Shown: positions 1 to 10,814 of the stretch, one piece after another | How positions within the stretch are numbered: position 1 is the first letter of the stretch | How the letters are laid out: each line of letters opens with the position of its first letter | Source: Euonymus europaeus | Lineage: Eukaryota; Streptophyta; Magnoliopsida; Celastrales; Celastraceae | Assembly (NCBI GenBank): GCA_963580455.1 | Contig: OY756967.1 | Span: 21,932,022 to 21,996,021, forward strand | Length of the DNA stretch: 64,000 bases | Direction of reading: 5' to 3' | Position numbers and translations under genes: made by a program | The notes under the pieces: model-generated | The model's input: only the letters and a program-made list of their open reading frames with translations | Database searches by the model: none | Told to the model about the DNA's origin: nothing

Positions 1-1731
1 GATTACCAAGGCGTCATCGTGAGGGACTCGAACACCTTCCTCATCTTTCTCTGAGAATGTGATGACATCCTCATCCCTCTTGACTCTTTTTCCCTTGGCT
101 GGCTGTTCGGTGAGGCGAGCATATGCTCTCCCAGCTGATGTACTTTCTCCACCTGCTGCCAACCCTCCAATAATGACACCACAGAAATCAATTGTTCCTG
201 CCGTGCCTCTCTGATGTGGAGGAGAATCTTCCTTCCTCCGTGGCCTTCTATGGTCATCATCTTTTCTGTCATCTCCCCTTCGTTTTCCTTCTCGATTTGC
301 AGTGTACCTCTTGAGGTGTCCTCTTCTTATCAACTCCTCAATCTCATCTTTCAGCTGAATGCAATCATCGGTATCATGCCCTTGGTCCTTATGGAACCTA
401 CAATATTTGTTTGAGAACTTCCTCCTCTCTGCAAAGGTGGCACTCATCTTCTTTGGCCATTTGACCAAGTTCTGGGCCACTATTTCGTTCAACACTGTCT
501 TCGGGGGAGCATTCAGTGGAGTGTAAATATCAAAGCGACTAGGTGGCGGGCCAGGTGGAAACTTCCTGGACGGCTGGTCTATTCTCCTGTTATCTTCTCT
601 TCCCGTCCTCTTGTCGCCGCTTGGTCGGCTACCTCCCACCCCTCCTGAGCGGCCCTTCTCACTAGAGCCTCTCATTCTATCAGGAGAGGTTCGTATCGCA
701 AAACGAGAGGACTTGAGAGAATCCGTTGCCTTGATGTATTTCTCAGTCCTTGCCAGGAGTTCATCCATGGACTGAGGAGCATCAGTGCATAATGAGTTGC
801 AGAACTGCTCATGACGCACTGTCCTGATCAGAGCAGCATTTGCTACAGCAATTTGCACATCAGGGATCTCCAGGCACATCTGGTTGAATCTTCCTATGAA
901 GTCACGGAATGGTTCTCCCTTCTCGTGTTCAATCACCATCAAGTCCTGATTGGTGGTCTTGGGCTTCCTGGCACTTGCAAATCGGAGACTGAACTTCCTG
1001 GATAGGTCCTGGAAGCTATAAATGCTGTGCCTAGGAAGGTTGATGAACCAAGTCCGAGCAGGTCCAATAAGTGTAGAGGAGAAGGCCTTGCACAACACTG
1101 CATCTGATGCTCCGCGGCACTCCATCATGGACTTGTATCCCATGACATGGTCATAAGGGTCCCTTTTTCCATCATACTGCTCCAGGTTGGGGAGCCTGAA
1201 GTCACGAGGTATATCTGTCTCAAGGATATCCCTAGACAGGGGAGTCATGGAGCTGTCCCACATTTCATCAATGATGCTGCGTCCCTGCAGGGCTGCTAGC
1301 TTGCGGTCCACCTCTTGAAGGTGCTTATTGACATCATCATTGACCTGGGAGTGATGGGTGTTCCTATTGGTATTGGAGTTTCCTTCTCGGTTCTCGTCCC
1401 TCCTCTTGTTCCTTGCATCTAGAGAACCCGAGTTTTCATCATCCTCGTTCCTTTCAGCGGTCCAAGGTGGGCCCTGCTGGTTAGCCATCATCATCTCAGT
1501 GAGGAGCTGCACTTGTTGGCAGAGTTGATTAAACCGTGCAGCATTGATGGGAGGACCAGCTGTCTCCTGTGGTGGTGCTTGGACGTTTCCTCCTTCTCGG
1601 ACTTGAGGCGCATCCAAGGGCACCTCATGCCTTGGAAGATTCTCATAATCTTGGTGTTGCTGCCCGGCCTCATCTACCAGATGATGGGCATGAGATGTCT
1701 CAGGATCGTTGGTTCTTCGAGGTCTAACCAT
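1..1731 (-). CDS. Ty3-type retrotransposon gag (5' part of gag or gag-pol frame, runs off the left edge)
   Basis: A single reading frame is open from an ATG at 1731 down to base 1, 577 codons with no stop, and continues out of the window. It encodes a retrotransposon structural protein. A Pro/Gln/Asn-rich N-terminus (about residues 1-140) is followed by a gag capsid-like core with LRDFRLPNLEQYDG-type spacing, the segment GPARTWFINLP and, near 900-1010, a FRDFIGRFNQMCLEIPD segment. A charged Arg/Pro/Ser linker comes next, then a Cys/His segment near 355-410 (CRFHKDQGHDTDDC) as found upstream of protease in many plant Ty3 elements. Protease, RT and integrase would lie to the left. Full openness suggests a fairly recent insertion. 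Lineage is not assigned; Tat-like is possible. Confidence 0.85.
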   Translation of the reverse strand, partial: MVRPRRTNDPETSHAHHLVDEAGQQHQDYENLPRHEVPLDAPQVREGGNVQAPPQETAGPPINAARFNQLCQQVQLLTEMMMANQQGPPWTAERNEDDENSGSLDARNKRRDENREGNSNTNRNTHHSQVNDDVNKHLQEVDRKLAALQGRSIIDEMWDSSMTPLSRDILETDIPRDFRLPNLEQYDGKRDPYDHVMGYKSMMECRGASDAVLCKAFSSTLIGPARTWFINLPRHSIYSFQDLSRKFSLRFASARKPKTTNQDLMVIEHEKGEPFRDFIGRFNQMCLEIPDVQIAVANAALIRTVRHEQFCNSLCTDAPQSMDELLARTEKYIKATDSLKSSRFAIRTSPDRMRGSSEKGRSGGVGGSRPSGDKRTGREDNRRIDQPSRKFPPGPPPSRFDIYTPLNAPPKTVLNEIVAQNLVKWPKKMSATFAERRKFSNKYCRFHKDQGHDTDDCIQLKDEIEELIRRGHLKRYTANREGKRRGDDRKDDDHRRPRRKEDSPPHQRGTAGTIDFCGVIIGGLAAGGESTSAGRAYARLTEQPAKGKRVKRDEDVITFSEKDEEGVRVPHDDALVI

Positions 1732-2427
1732 TGTAAGGGAACTTAGTCGTTTCCCACAGACGGCGCCAAACTGATGACGTCAAAAAGGTGTCACTACCGA
1801 GAAGTCAATCAGTAGGTCAGACCTGCAACCTTGCACAGATACCGAGGATGGAGATCCCTCCAAGGAGCCGAGCAGCTGGGCAGAGAAGCCTTGGTTGATC
1901 AGCTAAGCAACCTAAGAGCTGAGCACAACAAACAAAGGTGAGCTAAAGGCCGGGCCAGAGGGTGTCCTCTGGCGTTGGCGCTCCGATGCTCAAGTCAGTA
2001 GGTATCTAATCAGACAAGCTCCTCGGACTAGAGCTCTCAATTAACCAGTACTCAAATTGTGATTTTGTTGGATAATACCTGACTTGTTGAGCCTTATATA
2101 GGGCTGAGGACCACTGTTGAGGTGGGTCTCCCATTATGATTGTGGACCATATCCAGCTGTTTTTCACCTTGGTAGGTCCAGCTGGTACACTCTTACCGAG
2201 GAGACTGCCTGGTAGGCATGAAGAGTCTTTTGGTCCACATATGACGTGGCGGAGCACCATTGGTGGGGGTATTTTTGTAATATCAGTTCTCTTGTAGCTT
2301 AAGGTAGCAAGGGGAACGAGGCAACTCATGTTTTCCATTAATACCACATTTTTCATAGGTGGATTTCTGATATCACCGACTCTATGACAATAAACGGACA
2401 AAACTAAAGCTTCAACAAGAATGACAC
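1732..2427 (-). mobile_element. 5' LTR and primer-binding region of the Ty3-type element
   Basis: Read on the minus strand, the sequence just upstream of gag is a leader containing TTGGCGCCGTCTGTGGGAA (about 1751-1769), the PBS-like motif found directly after the 5' LTR of many plant Ty3 elements. The LTR itself runs from about 1772 or 1775 to about 2400 (or 2427). Its 3' end reads ...GACGTCATCA; its 5' end is either TGTCCG at 2400 or TGTGTCATTC at 2427. A TATA box (CTATATAAGG, minus strand, 2094-2102) lies inside. The exact ends cannot be fixed because the partner LTR is outside the window. The LTR ends only about 125-150 bp upstream of the germin-like ATG, in the opposite orientation. Confidence 0.7.
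2093..2103 (-). promoter_or_regulatory. TATA box of the retrotransposon LTR
   Basis: CCTATATAAGG on the minus strand sits mid-LTR and would drive transcription leftward into gag. This is the expected U3/R position. Confidence 0.5.
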
Positions 2428-2549
2428 ATTGTAATCTCCATCTCTGGTTCTAACCCACCAGAATGAGCCTGTTAAGGTTCTCCATATATCGCAAACTCCT
2501 AGGATAGCCTAACCCATTTTAGTATATCAACTAATTCTAATTGTTCAGT

Positions 2550-3161
2550 ATGACCTCAAGAATTTCCATGGTCAAGTTTTTCCTACTAGTGATAGCTTCA
2601 CTTGTCATTATTCAAATGGCCGAGGCTGGAGATGAAGATATTCTTTGCGACTTCTTGGGTTCAAAGGTCGATTCAAATTACTTCACATATACTGGTATGC
2701 ACAGCTTTGATAAACCAGCTGCAGCTTTTACGGTGATGAAAGCTAGTAGAGTTGAATTCGCAGCTCTCAACGGGCAGAGTGTTTCCTTTGCCGTTCTTCA
2801 ATTTCCTGTTGATTCGATTAATCCACCCCACATCCATCCTCGTTCTGCTGAGTTACTTATGGTCCGAAAAGGTTCTCTACAAGTGGGATTTGTTGACACA
2901 GCCAACAAGCTCTACAATCAGACGCTACTAACAGGTGACATGTTTGTGTTTCCAAAGGGACTTGTTCACTATCAGTACAATGCTGATCCGCATACACCTG
3001 CTCTGGCATTTTCTGCCTTTGGGAGTGGAAGTCCGGGAACTGTTTCACTTCCATCCATTCTGTTCGCCGCCGGAATTGATGATAAAATCTTGTCTGAATC
3101 CTTCAAAACTGATGCTAAAACTGTTCAAGCTCTCAAGGTTGGATTGGGTTCTAAGCAGTAG
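2550..3161 (+). CDS. Germin-like protein (cupin), single exon
   Basis: A 203-residue secreted germin-like protein, an apoplastic Mn-binding cupin; family members act as superoxide dismutases or oxalate oxidases or in defence and development. The start is the ATG at 2550. Residues 1-26 form a signal peptide ending AEA. The first cupin box has PPHIHPRSAE with metal ligands H94, H96 and E101, and the second box GDMFVFPKGLVHYQYN supplies H140. ALNGQSVSFAVLQFP and the C-terminal FKTD..TVQALK segment are typical. The family usually has PPHTHPRSAE, so Thr to Ile between the histidines is slightly unusual. All four ligands are present, so it looks functional. The exact subfamily is not certain. Its promoter is interrupted by the LTR ending about 125-150 bp upstream. 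Confidence 0.93.
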   Translation: MTSRISMVKFFLLVIASLVIIQMAEAGDEDILCDFLGSKVDSNYFTYTGMHSFDKPAAAFTVMKASRVEFAALNGQSVSFAVLQFPVDSINPPHIHPRSAELLMVRKGSLQVGFVDTANKLYNQTLLTGDMFVFPKGLVHYQYNADPHTPALAFSAFGSGSPGTVSLPSILFAAGIDDKILSESFKTDAKTVQALKVGLGSKQ

Positions 3162-4315
3162 AACTTTATCAGTACTATTAGTACTAGAGGGAGTTCTTGT
3201 AAAAGATATTACCTCAAAAACGGCAATCAAGAGATTGAAAAAATTGACCGGCTTGAGTCACAAACTAGGTCGCTCTTTAAGATGATTCACGGCTCTGCCT
3301 TTTGTGTGCAAGCAGTGATTCGGCTACGTCGTTCCCAGGATAAAACAAGCTCAGACTCTCTATGTATCAATGACCTTTTGCACAGAAAGTCACTGATCGA
3401 ATTTGACGTGTTTTCTCTTTTTGTCTTTCTCTCTCAAATTGTTTTCTCTAAATTGTACTCAAACCAGAGCTCACCTCCATTTTTTAAAGTCATGGAGAAT
3501 ACATTTGCTTCCAAAAACGGTTACCCCAAAATCAGTTGAAAAATCAAAAACGTTCCCACAAAATCAGTAAAACGTGTTTTTGATTTATAACCAAATCACG
3601 TTTGCTTCCAAAAACGGTTACCCTAAAATCAGTTGAAAAATCAAAACGTTCTCACAAAATCAGTAAAACGTGTTTTTGATTTATAATCAAATCAATGTCA
3701 AACGTTCAAAAAATATTTGAAGAATGAAAGAAAAAATTCTAAATGTGGAAGGAAAGAAATCAAAGGCTCCAAGGCCCATTTTGACTTATATTATATTCAT
3801 TGTATGTCGCAAGGGACCCCTTGAACTAGGATTTCTAATTTTGAGGATCCAAAACTTTAACCATTCCTCCACTCTTTAATTCATTAAATCATTAACACAG
3901 AAATTCTTTTAAATATACTTAAAACATCAACAGTTTTTGTTCTTTACTTCTCGAACATCACGTTGTTTGTATAATCATAATTCACTGTAATAATCCCAAT
4001 CTGTTTTATTAGATGGAGTCCTGCATGGTTCAAATTGAATTCCTTTTGTTTCCAATTTAGCAGGAGTTTAGACTTTCAGTAATTCTTGGATTTCCGCCTC
4101 TAATCAGATACAAGATTTCAAAGCTTCTATAGCACAAAGCTCCCGATTTCAAGTCAAAACAATGCATCGATCAATCATCATTTCAAACAACAAAATACAA
4201 TGAATACATAACATACTCAGAATTCATTCGATTTCCGAGTTGAAGAGAAGTGAAGATAAAAAAAAAAAAAAAAAAAGGATGAATCATTTGTCAATTATAC
4301 ATGTTGAAAGCATTA
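3162..4315. other. Intergenic region between germin-like gene and peroxidase
   Basis: AT-rich DNA with no recognisable gene; it holds the 3' flanks of two genes. The only structure seen is the 97-bp tandem duplication at 3504-3697 and an A-run near 4259-4276. Confidence 0.6.
3504..3697. repeat. 97-bp tandem duplication
   Basis: Two adjacent, nearly identical units (3504-3600 and 3601-3697) begin TTTGCTTCCAAAAACGGTTA and end in ATTTATAA.CAAATCA. Differences are a few substitutions and single-base indels. No coding content. Confidence 0.85.
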
Positions 4316-5557
4316 TTAGCTGTTGACTGATCGACAAGATCTCCTGATCTCTCCTTGCGTTCCAGTGAGGACTTGTAGAGCTCCCAACTTAACCATAGCA
4401 TTGCCAAAGTTGGTCGAAAAGCTATTGCCAGAAGCAATTGACATCACTATGCCTCTTGTCAGGGGATCCAGAGCTAACTCTTGGTCTATTTCAAGGACTC
4501 CTCTGCGCGACAATATTTGATTGTAGTATGATTTGTCAACAATGTTTGCACTTAGAGGATTCTGGTCTAGGTTAGCGAAACCGGAACTTGTTGAATTCTG
4601 CGGACAGGTATTCATTAATGCTGCAAGCAGCGATGGAGGCATAGTTGGATCAGGCTTTCCGGTATTGTTAAAATTATAGAGACGATTCTGGAAGAAGACA
4701 CAATGTGCTATCCCAACAGTGTGACCCCCTGCACCATCATATATGGTTTGTTTTCGAAATTACAATGTTAGCTAGCTGCTGTTGTTACAACTAGATTGAA
4801 ACATAAAGAAACAGATAATTAAATTGGAATTACCGAGAAGGTAAACCATGTCTGTTGGACTAAGATTTTTCTGAGCAAATGCATTAATGGATTGAGAAAC
4901 TGTGAAAACAGGCGACGGGAGATTGACATTCGAAGCAAGAGATACTGAGCCATCCCTTCGACCTGTTTGTACTTCATATCTCCCTCCTTGACTCTGCATT
5001 ATTTGAAACATGTCAGCATGAATCCTACAAAACGTAGCCAGGAGAGTAATAGATTAATTCTCACCAAGGATACAGCATCTCTGGTAGCCATAACGATTAT
5101 ATCAGCGCAAGATACAACTCCAGGGCAGATTAGTTCCAAAGTTGCCTTTCCTGCATCAATAATGTCATAGCCTCTCACACTTAGATTCGGAGGTGCAGTT
5201 TTCTCACTTGAGCTCCCATCAAGCAGTATCGATGCATCGCATCCCTTAAATTTCACATAAGCAAGCGCAATGTTAATTAGTTTAGCATTGCAGAATGCGG
5301 GGAAAAAACTTTGAGAAATGGTAGAAACTTACATTGACAAAGCAATCATGGAACTGCAAGCGAAGGAGAGCAGCAGCTATAGTTCTGTCCTGGATAAATT
5401 TTGCAGAGACTAATCTGGACACCATAGACTCAACATTGAGAAATCCACATTTTCCATTGTAGAACCCATTCTCCAGTGCACCATAGCATTGACCAGTGAA
5501 GTTGACAAAGAAAAGGCCAAGGACTAGTGCCAACGCTGCTGCCATGGACATCTTCAT
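4316..5557 (-). CDS. Class III secretory peroxidase, 4 exons
   Basis: Exons on the minus strand: 5557-5333, 5244-5065, 4993-4834 and 4728-4316. The joined length is 978 bp, 325 residues. All introns are GT-AG and phases agree. The classic plant peroxidase layout of three introns is kept. A signal peptide (about residues 1-27) is followed by the distal haem site [10 protein letters not shown] (R66, H70), then GCDASILLD, a central TGRRDG, and the proximal haem histidine H191 in [12 protein letters not shown]. The family oxidises phenolics with H2O2 in the cell wall or vacuole. Near the N-terminus the usual FY...CP is FYNGKCG. No truncation. The position in the numbered peroxidase family cannot be assigned by eye. 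Confidence 0.94.
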
Positions 5558-5602
5558 CTTGCTGCTTTTTGAACCCCGGTAAAAGAAACTGCATTCTCAA
5601 AT

Positions 5603-5613
5603 CTTTTTATAAT
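5603..5613 (-). promoter_or_regulatory. Putative TATA box of the peroxidase gene
   Basis: ATTATAAAAAG on the minus strand, about 50 bp upstream of the ATG at 5557; the spacing implies a short 5' UTR. Confidence 0.4.
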
Positions 5614-6500
5614 CGAGTGAGTAGGAGGAATTAAGAGAATAATTGAATGGTTTGCACGACCAACTATGAGGGTATCTTCTGTAAACAGGACGTGCAACCA
5701 TGTTAAGCTTGGACCTGGTGCTGAAAGTTGAAACCTGTGCGTGTGAAATGATCAACAAGAACAAGTGTCAAAGTACATTTGAAAGTCAAACTTTACTGTT
5801 TGATACCGGTACACGTGGCCCTAAGGCATTGGTCCCAGGCATAATTACCGGCCCTAAATGTGGCAACTTTTTTTACCCACTAGGCCCGGTCCAGTCGGTC
5901 CCTCCTTCAGAGTTCAGACAGCAACTCGCTGCATCTTCCGTTCTTCCTCCCTCACTACGCGCTAGTCGGAGTATCTTCGGCATCACAGGAATCCATGTAG
6001 TTTTACATAACTAGCCTCAACTGGGGTATTTTTGTCATCTCCACTAATAACGTTACATTATCCCTTCCTTCTTTAAGTGCAATCACATACTCGAACCAAT
6101 CATTAAAACACGTCTTATGATACAAATAAATCAACAAAACAAAATTTCTTATAAATTATCTTTTTCTTCATTTTATTGTAGCCAACAATATTGTTAGTCT
6201 TCATCAATTCTCTAACAAAATGGATCCAATCGAATTACACAATTTTATACCAAAATTAATATTGAATTTCATCTCTATTATAAAAAATAAAATCACATTA
6301 ACAAAACATGTATCATAATACAGTTAAATCAGTAAAACACAAATTTATATGCATTATCAATTCTCCATTAAAATTGCATCATGGTGTTTGGTGCAATGGG
6401 CCTACTCTTACACTAATTAATTAAAATTGCATCATGGGTGTTTGGTGCAATGGGCCTACTCTTACACTAATTAATATGAGGTCCGCACATCACTTAAGAG
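5614..6500. other. Intergenic region upstream of the peroxidase
   Basis: Contains the peroxidase promoter side and AT-rich DNA without a convincing gene. A 53-bp direct duplication lies at 6368-6473. Confidence 0.5.
6368..6473. repeat. 53-bp tandem duplication
   Basis: Units 6368-6420 and 6421-6473 both start TTAAAATTGCATCATGG and end CTCTTACACTAATTAA; one extra G in the second unit compensates for a shorter end. Confidence 0.85.
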
Positions 6501-7111
6501 TAGGGATGGCAACGGATCGGGTACCCTTCCATTTAAGAAATATCAAAATCGTTACCGTTTAATGTACCCTATATCAAAACAGTTTCAAAACCATTTAAAA
6601 AAATCACTTAGATTTCCAAAACCGGAACCTTTCCATAACTGTTTATCTCCGAGTACCCATTTACCGTTTAACTTTTTCAATTTCTTTCATAATTGATTGA
6701 ATAATGTTTCAAAACACTCAATATATATTTATAAACTATGAAAGTCTATAACAAAAAATCAAACAATTGGATTAGTGGTTAAGTGATTTAGTTTTGTATA
6801 CATGTATAAGGTTCGAATATCTTCTCTAACATATATACTATATTTTTAAGAATTTACTTGAAATTAAGGGTTGGGTCGGTCCGGGTTAGTTATGGTTATG
6901 GGTACGGTTTCGATTTGAGTACCCTAACCATTTATTAATCGGTTCGAGTGTCTTAAACCTGACATCAAATACCAAAACTGACCCGAAACCGTGACAGATT
7001 TGAAAATAAAAACCAAAACAGTTTTCAAACCCTATAGGATCGGTTTTCAGATTTTAAACGGATCGAATATCCTGCGGATAATGCATAGATCGGATTTTTT
7101 TGCCATCCCTA
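6501..7111. mobile_element. Non-autonomous hAT-like element with 12-bp TIRs
   Basis: Perfect 12-bp terminal inverted repeats, TAGGGATGGCAA at 6501-6512 and TTGCCATCCCTA at 7100-7111. The flanking octamers CTTAAGAG and CCTAGGAG match at 6 of 8 positions, consistent with an aged 8-bp target duplication of the hAT superfamily. The start resembles the Ac-type TIR (TAGGGATG...). The 611-bp interior contains no transposase. Confidence 0.75.
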
Positions 7112-7794
7112 CCTAGGAGAGGTCCGTACTTTAATACTTACACATCAAAGTTTGAACGTAGATCAACGTAAGATATCTACATTGCTAAATCAATATTGTT
7201 TGAATGATTAATTAGTTTTTAAAGTGATTACATGAAAGGATGAACCAATTTTCACATGAAAAAAATGTGAGCACACACGCACACCTGCACAGACCGAGTT
7301 GGACCGTGGGCTTGAGTAATAAGTCTATTTTAATTTTACTTTTTGGTCCATAATTATAGGCCTATTTTATATGGATCCCATTTTTAAACTTTGCAAAATA
7401 TGAAACAAATGCACCCTTAGTCATTACACGTAACAACTGTTTGATTTATTATCAGTTATAAAATTTTATACCTTTGTGATTTTTTTATTATAATTAATTT
7501 TCATTTTTAATTAGTTTCATCCTATTTAGAGGGTGAGAAAAAACAATTTTACATAATTTCCAAAAATTGGTTCTCCTTCTCCTTTTTTTCTTTTTTTGGT
7601 GTCGATTCTTAAGAGAGTGTCAAGATTTTTAATTATGCGAACAATGTTGCTACAGTGTGAGACCAAGAAGAACTGAAAATTACGATGTCCGTGAACACGT
7701 GAAAAAAATACCAAACAATAAATTTATGGGATATTTGTAAAAATGACATTCTTGATAATTGAAAACTCATATTTGACATGCTTCTTGAAAAACT
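7112..7794. other. Intergenic, no gene seen
   Basis: AT-rich DNA between two transposable elements; read on both strands, nothing recognisable. Confidence 0.5.
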
Positions 7795-8990
7795 AAATAA
7801 ATGACCTCATTTTGTAATATTATGACTAAAGTGCCCTTAAGTGGTCGAGTAGTCGATCATTTTGGTCGAGCATTTTGTTGTTGTTGTTGTTATGTGCCTT
7901 TTTTTTTTATTAAGTCGGGCAAAATTTTAATTTGTGGTGAGCATTCAATTTATAAAACAAAAAACTCATGCAAGCATGAGGGCTCTATTCGTTGTCGGGT
8001 AATCGAAAACATTAAGGAGACTAACAATTTCCTATGGATATAATCGAAAGGAGCGAGGATATTTTCCTGAAGGCAAAAGGTGGTCCGTTAGAAGATGCAG
8101 CTTCTGCAGAGTTCTAACTTCTAACGGACCACCCTTCCCCTCCAGGTCAATTCCCTAGCAGCATTCGATTTCATCCATAGAAAGTTGTTAGCCTGCTTAA
8201 ATATTTTCGATTCCTACTGATGCAGCTTCTGCAGAGTTCTAACGGACCACCCTTCCCCTCCAAGTCAATTCTCTAGCTGCATTTGATTTCATCCATAGAA
8301 AGTTGTTAGCCTGCTTAAATATTTTAGATTACCCGAAAACGCAAAAAACACTCACACAAATGCATAAGGGCTTTTTTTAAAAAAATTGTTCAAAAACATA
8401 AAACAAATAAAATATAATATATATATATAAAGATGATAAAGTCATGCTCGACCATAAATAAAGAAATACTCGACCATAATATTGTAATACTCTAACATAA
8501 TATTAAAGTGCTCGACCAGGAAATCTTGAAGTGCTCAACCAGGGGATATTGAAGTGCTCGACCTTAATCAAAATAAAAATAGAATAGATCGTTACATGAC
8601 CAAATAAATGACCAAATCAAAACGTGAATGAATAAATACTCGACCATACAAAAAAGTGTTCGACCTCATTCAAAAGACACTTAAAAAAAAAGAGAGAACC
8701 TTTATTATTAACAAATATGCAGGCGATATTATCGACTTCAAATAAGACGTGGGTACGTGAGTGTTTCATTGTTGTAAGACCACCTACTGGAAAATTTTCC
8801 TTCATGTATATAGCATGAGAAAGAAAACGATTCTTTGTTATTGAGAAGTGGAAAGAACAGAAAAAGTTAATAAAACATTGAAAAGAAGCGAGGAAATTAA
8901 TGAGAAATGAAGGAAACCAAGAAAGTTTAAGAAGTGCAAAATGATTATTTAGTCATTTGATTATAAAAATAGGTCATTTTTTTTTTTTTT
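7795..8990. mobile_element. Unclassified 1.2-kb element with inverted ends, internal hairpin and repeated CTCGACCA
   Basis: The ends are inverted copies of each other: the left end (about 7796-7832, AATGACCTC...ATTATGACTAAA) matches the reverse complement of the right end (about 8945-8990, AATGACCTA...CAAATGACTAAA). Inside are a long hairpin at 7996-8335, listed separately, and many copies of CTCGACCA or its complement (7838-7875 and 8440-8672). A T-run follows the right end. No coding frame of note. A non-autonomous DNA transposon is the simplest reading; superfamily and target duplication are not resolved. Confidence 0.45.
7996..8335. repeat. Long hairpin with a duplicated 3' arm
   Basis: The 5' arm (7996-8095, starting CGGGTAATCGAAAAC and ending GGTGGTCCGTTAGAA) pairs with 8119-8217 and again with 8240-8335, because the 3' arm is present twice as a direct repeat of period 125 (units begin GATGCAGCTTCTGCAG at 8094 and 8219). 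The outermost pairing is best for the second copy (GATTACCCG with CGGGTAATC). Pairing has scattered mismatches and bulges, as in a young inverted duplication. If transcribed it could give small RNAs; no known miRNA was recognised. Confidence 0.7.
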
Positions 8991-9176
8991 TTTAAAGGTT
9001 AAATATTAATTTTCGATTATGGGCAATTTTCCAAATTTTACCTCGGTCGTTCTTGTTCAATTCCAGGTTGGTAGATTAGGAAACAACCCACCACCTACCA
9101 AGATTCTAAAAACCCAAGTCTTCCTGTTTTCCATAACCTAGTTACCCAATCGCAGCGTCACTGAACTCTTCACATC

Positions 9177-9728
9177 ATGAGCAGAAGGTCAAAATGGAGC
9201 TGGACCTCTGCTTTTGTCGGAGCTGCGTCGGCTCTAGCGGCGACCACTCTCCTCAGCGCGAGACCAAAGGACCCTGCTTTCAGTCTGATCTCAATCAAAC
9301 TCACCTCCTTCAACCTCAAATTCCCCGTCGTGGACCCGGAGCTCATTCTGACCGTGCACGTGACCAACCCCAACGCCGTCCCCATCAAATACCCATCCAC
9401 CACCATGTCCATTTTCTACGACGGCTCCCTCCTGGGCTCCGCTGAGGTCAAGGCCGGGTCTCAAAACCCTCGTTCTTGCAAGATGCTCCGCCTCCCGGTT
9501 CGGCTCGACGGCCTGGAGCTGGCCAATCACGCGTCGCGATTCTTTGCTGACGTGGCTAAGAGGGAGATGGTTCTCGACGCTAAGGTGGACATCATGGGTA
9601 AGGCGAGGATGTGGTGGTTGGATCACGGGTTTAAAATGCACGTGGATAGCCATCTGACCGTTGATCCATTGTTTCTCGATGTGATTGATCAGGAAAATAT
9701 TTCGCAATTGAAACTTTTATTTAAATAA
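9177..9728 (+). CDS. LEA_2 (LEA14/NHL-type) late embryogenesis abundant protein, single exon
   Basis: A 183-residue protein of the LEA_2 fold family. A basic N-terminus (MSRRSKWSW) and a hydrophobic stretch at about residues 10-28 suggest a membrane anchor. A LEA_2 beta-sandwich domain follows: SISIKLTSF-like entry, VDPELILTVHVTNPNAVPIKY, STTMSIFYDGSLLGSAEVKAG and a C-terminal HVDSHLTVDPLFLDVIDQE block. Members are linked to desiccation tolerance, defence or membrane contact; the exact role here is unknown. The coding region is much more GC-rich than its flanks, as usual for this intronless family. ATG at 9177. Confidence 0.9.
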   Translation: MSRRSKWSWTSAFVGAASALAATTLLSARPKDPAFSLISIKLTSFNLKFPVVDPELILTVHVTNPNAVPIKYPSTTMSIFYDGSLLGSAEVKAGSQNPRSCKMLRLPVRLDGLELANHASRFFADVAKREMVLDAKVDIMGKARMWWLDHGFKMHVDSHLTVDPLFLDVIDQENISQLKLLFK

Positions 9729-10814
9729 TAAAGCCTTGTATTTTTCTTATGCATTATAATCGCAATTGCAAAACCATGCTAGGTAAAGGTTTAAATGATG
9801 TTATTATGAAATATTTTTTATTTTGAATCTCAATCATTTATGTGATAGTTTTATATTATATTGTGTATTTATTGTAATTCGTTTGAATGATTGTGATTTG
9901 AAATAAGAGATATGAAATCATTTCAATCTTTCTCGTCTCAAGATTATGTGGATTGAATATGAACAATTGTGACATCATCATTAACAGAAATGATGTAAGC
10001 ATTTTAGAATGATTAAAATATTGACAATCATTGATTATAAATACATTTATATTTTAGCACTCAATATTAATTGAGGTCATATTTTGAGCTCATAATCATT
10101 ATTGTCTTAGAATTTAAAGGTGTAATTTTATGTTGCCGTGGTTGATGTTGCAGGTGAATATATGATTTAGTCGTAGATTTACATAGTGGTTCAATTTCTG
10201 TAAACATCTCCACATATTATACATGTAGAGTAAGATGCTAAGATCTACAAATGTCTCTGATCCCATCAACAATAATGATATTGTGCACGTGAGTTGTTTA
10301 TCTTCTTTTTTTTACTTGTGCTGATGTTGTTTCTTGCATTGACAAGCAAGCGTAGGAGGATAGGGGCAGGCCCCGATTTTTTAAAATTTTTATATATAGA
10401 TAAGAAATAAAAATCTAAAGTCTAGCTATCCAATAAAGAATGAATCATATCAAACTTAACCATGTTCAGGTAACTTAAAAACTCAAATAAAAATCATGGC
10501 AAACTTAACAATATCCTCTTAAGGAAGTTCACATAAAAGTTAATTTAAATGAGTTAAAAAGTGACTCGGATTTTATAAAAAGTAATCTCAAGCTATCATT
10601 CCAATGATCATGATAAAGTTTGTATGGAATGTGAATAGTGGACTGTGTCAGTGTGGTGGTTATTTTTTTGGTACCATTTCATCTAATTTAATGACTCCAG
10701 CCTTGTTGACAAGCATACATTTAGCAACCATGATTATGTCAAAACTTGGTTGTTTTTTTTTGTTTTTTGTTTTTCTTGGTTGTGGAATTAAGTTGGTTAA
10801 TGAGTGGCTACATT
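9729..10814. other. Intergenic, no gene seen
   Basis: 3' flank of the LEA_2 gene, then AT-rich DNA. Short frames are low-complexity translations. A GGGGCAGGCCCCGATTTT segment near 10364-10382 looks transposon-like but no partner end was found. Confidence 0.45.

Noticed and set aside
5700..6014. 104-codon plus-strand frame upstream of the peroxidase
   Set aside because: No family resemblance and no splice or composition support.
9291..9707. Minus-strand open frame inside the LEA_2 gene
   Set aside because: Shadow of a GC-rich coding exon; the plus frame has clear LEA_2 family sequence.
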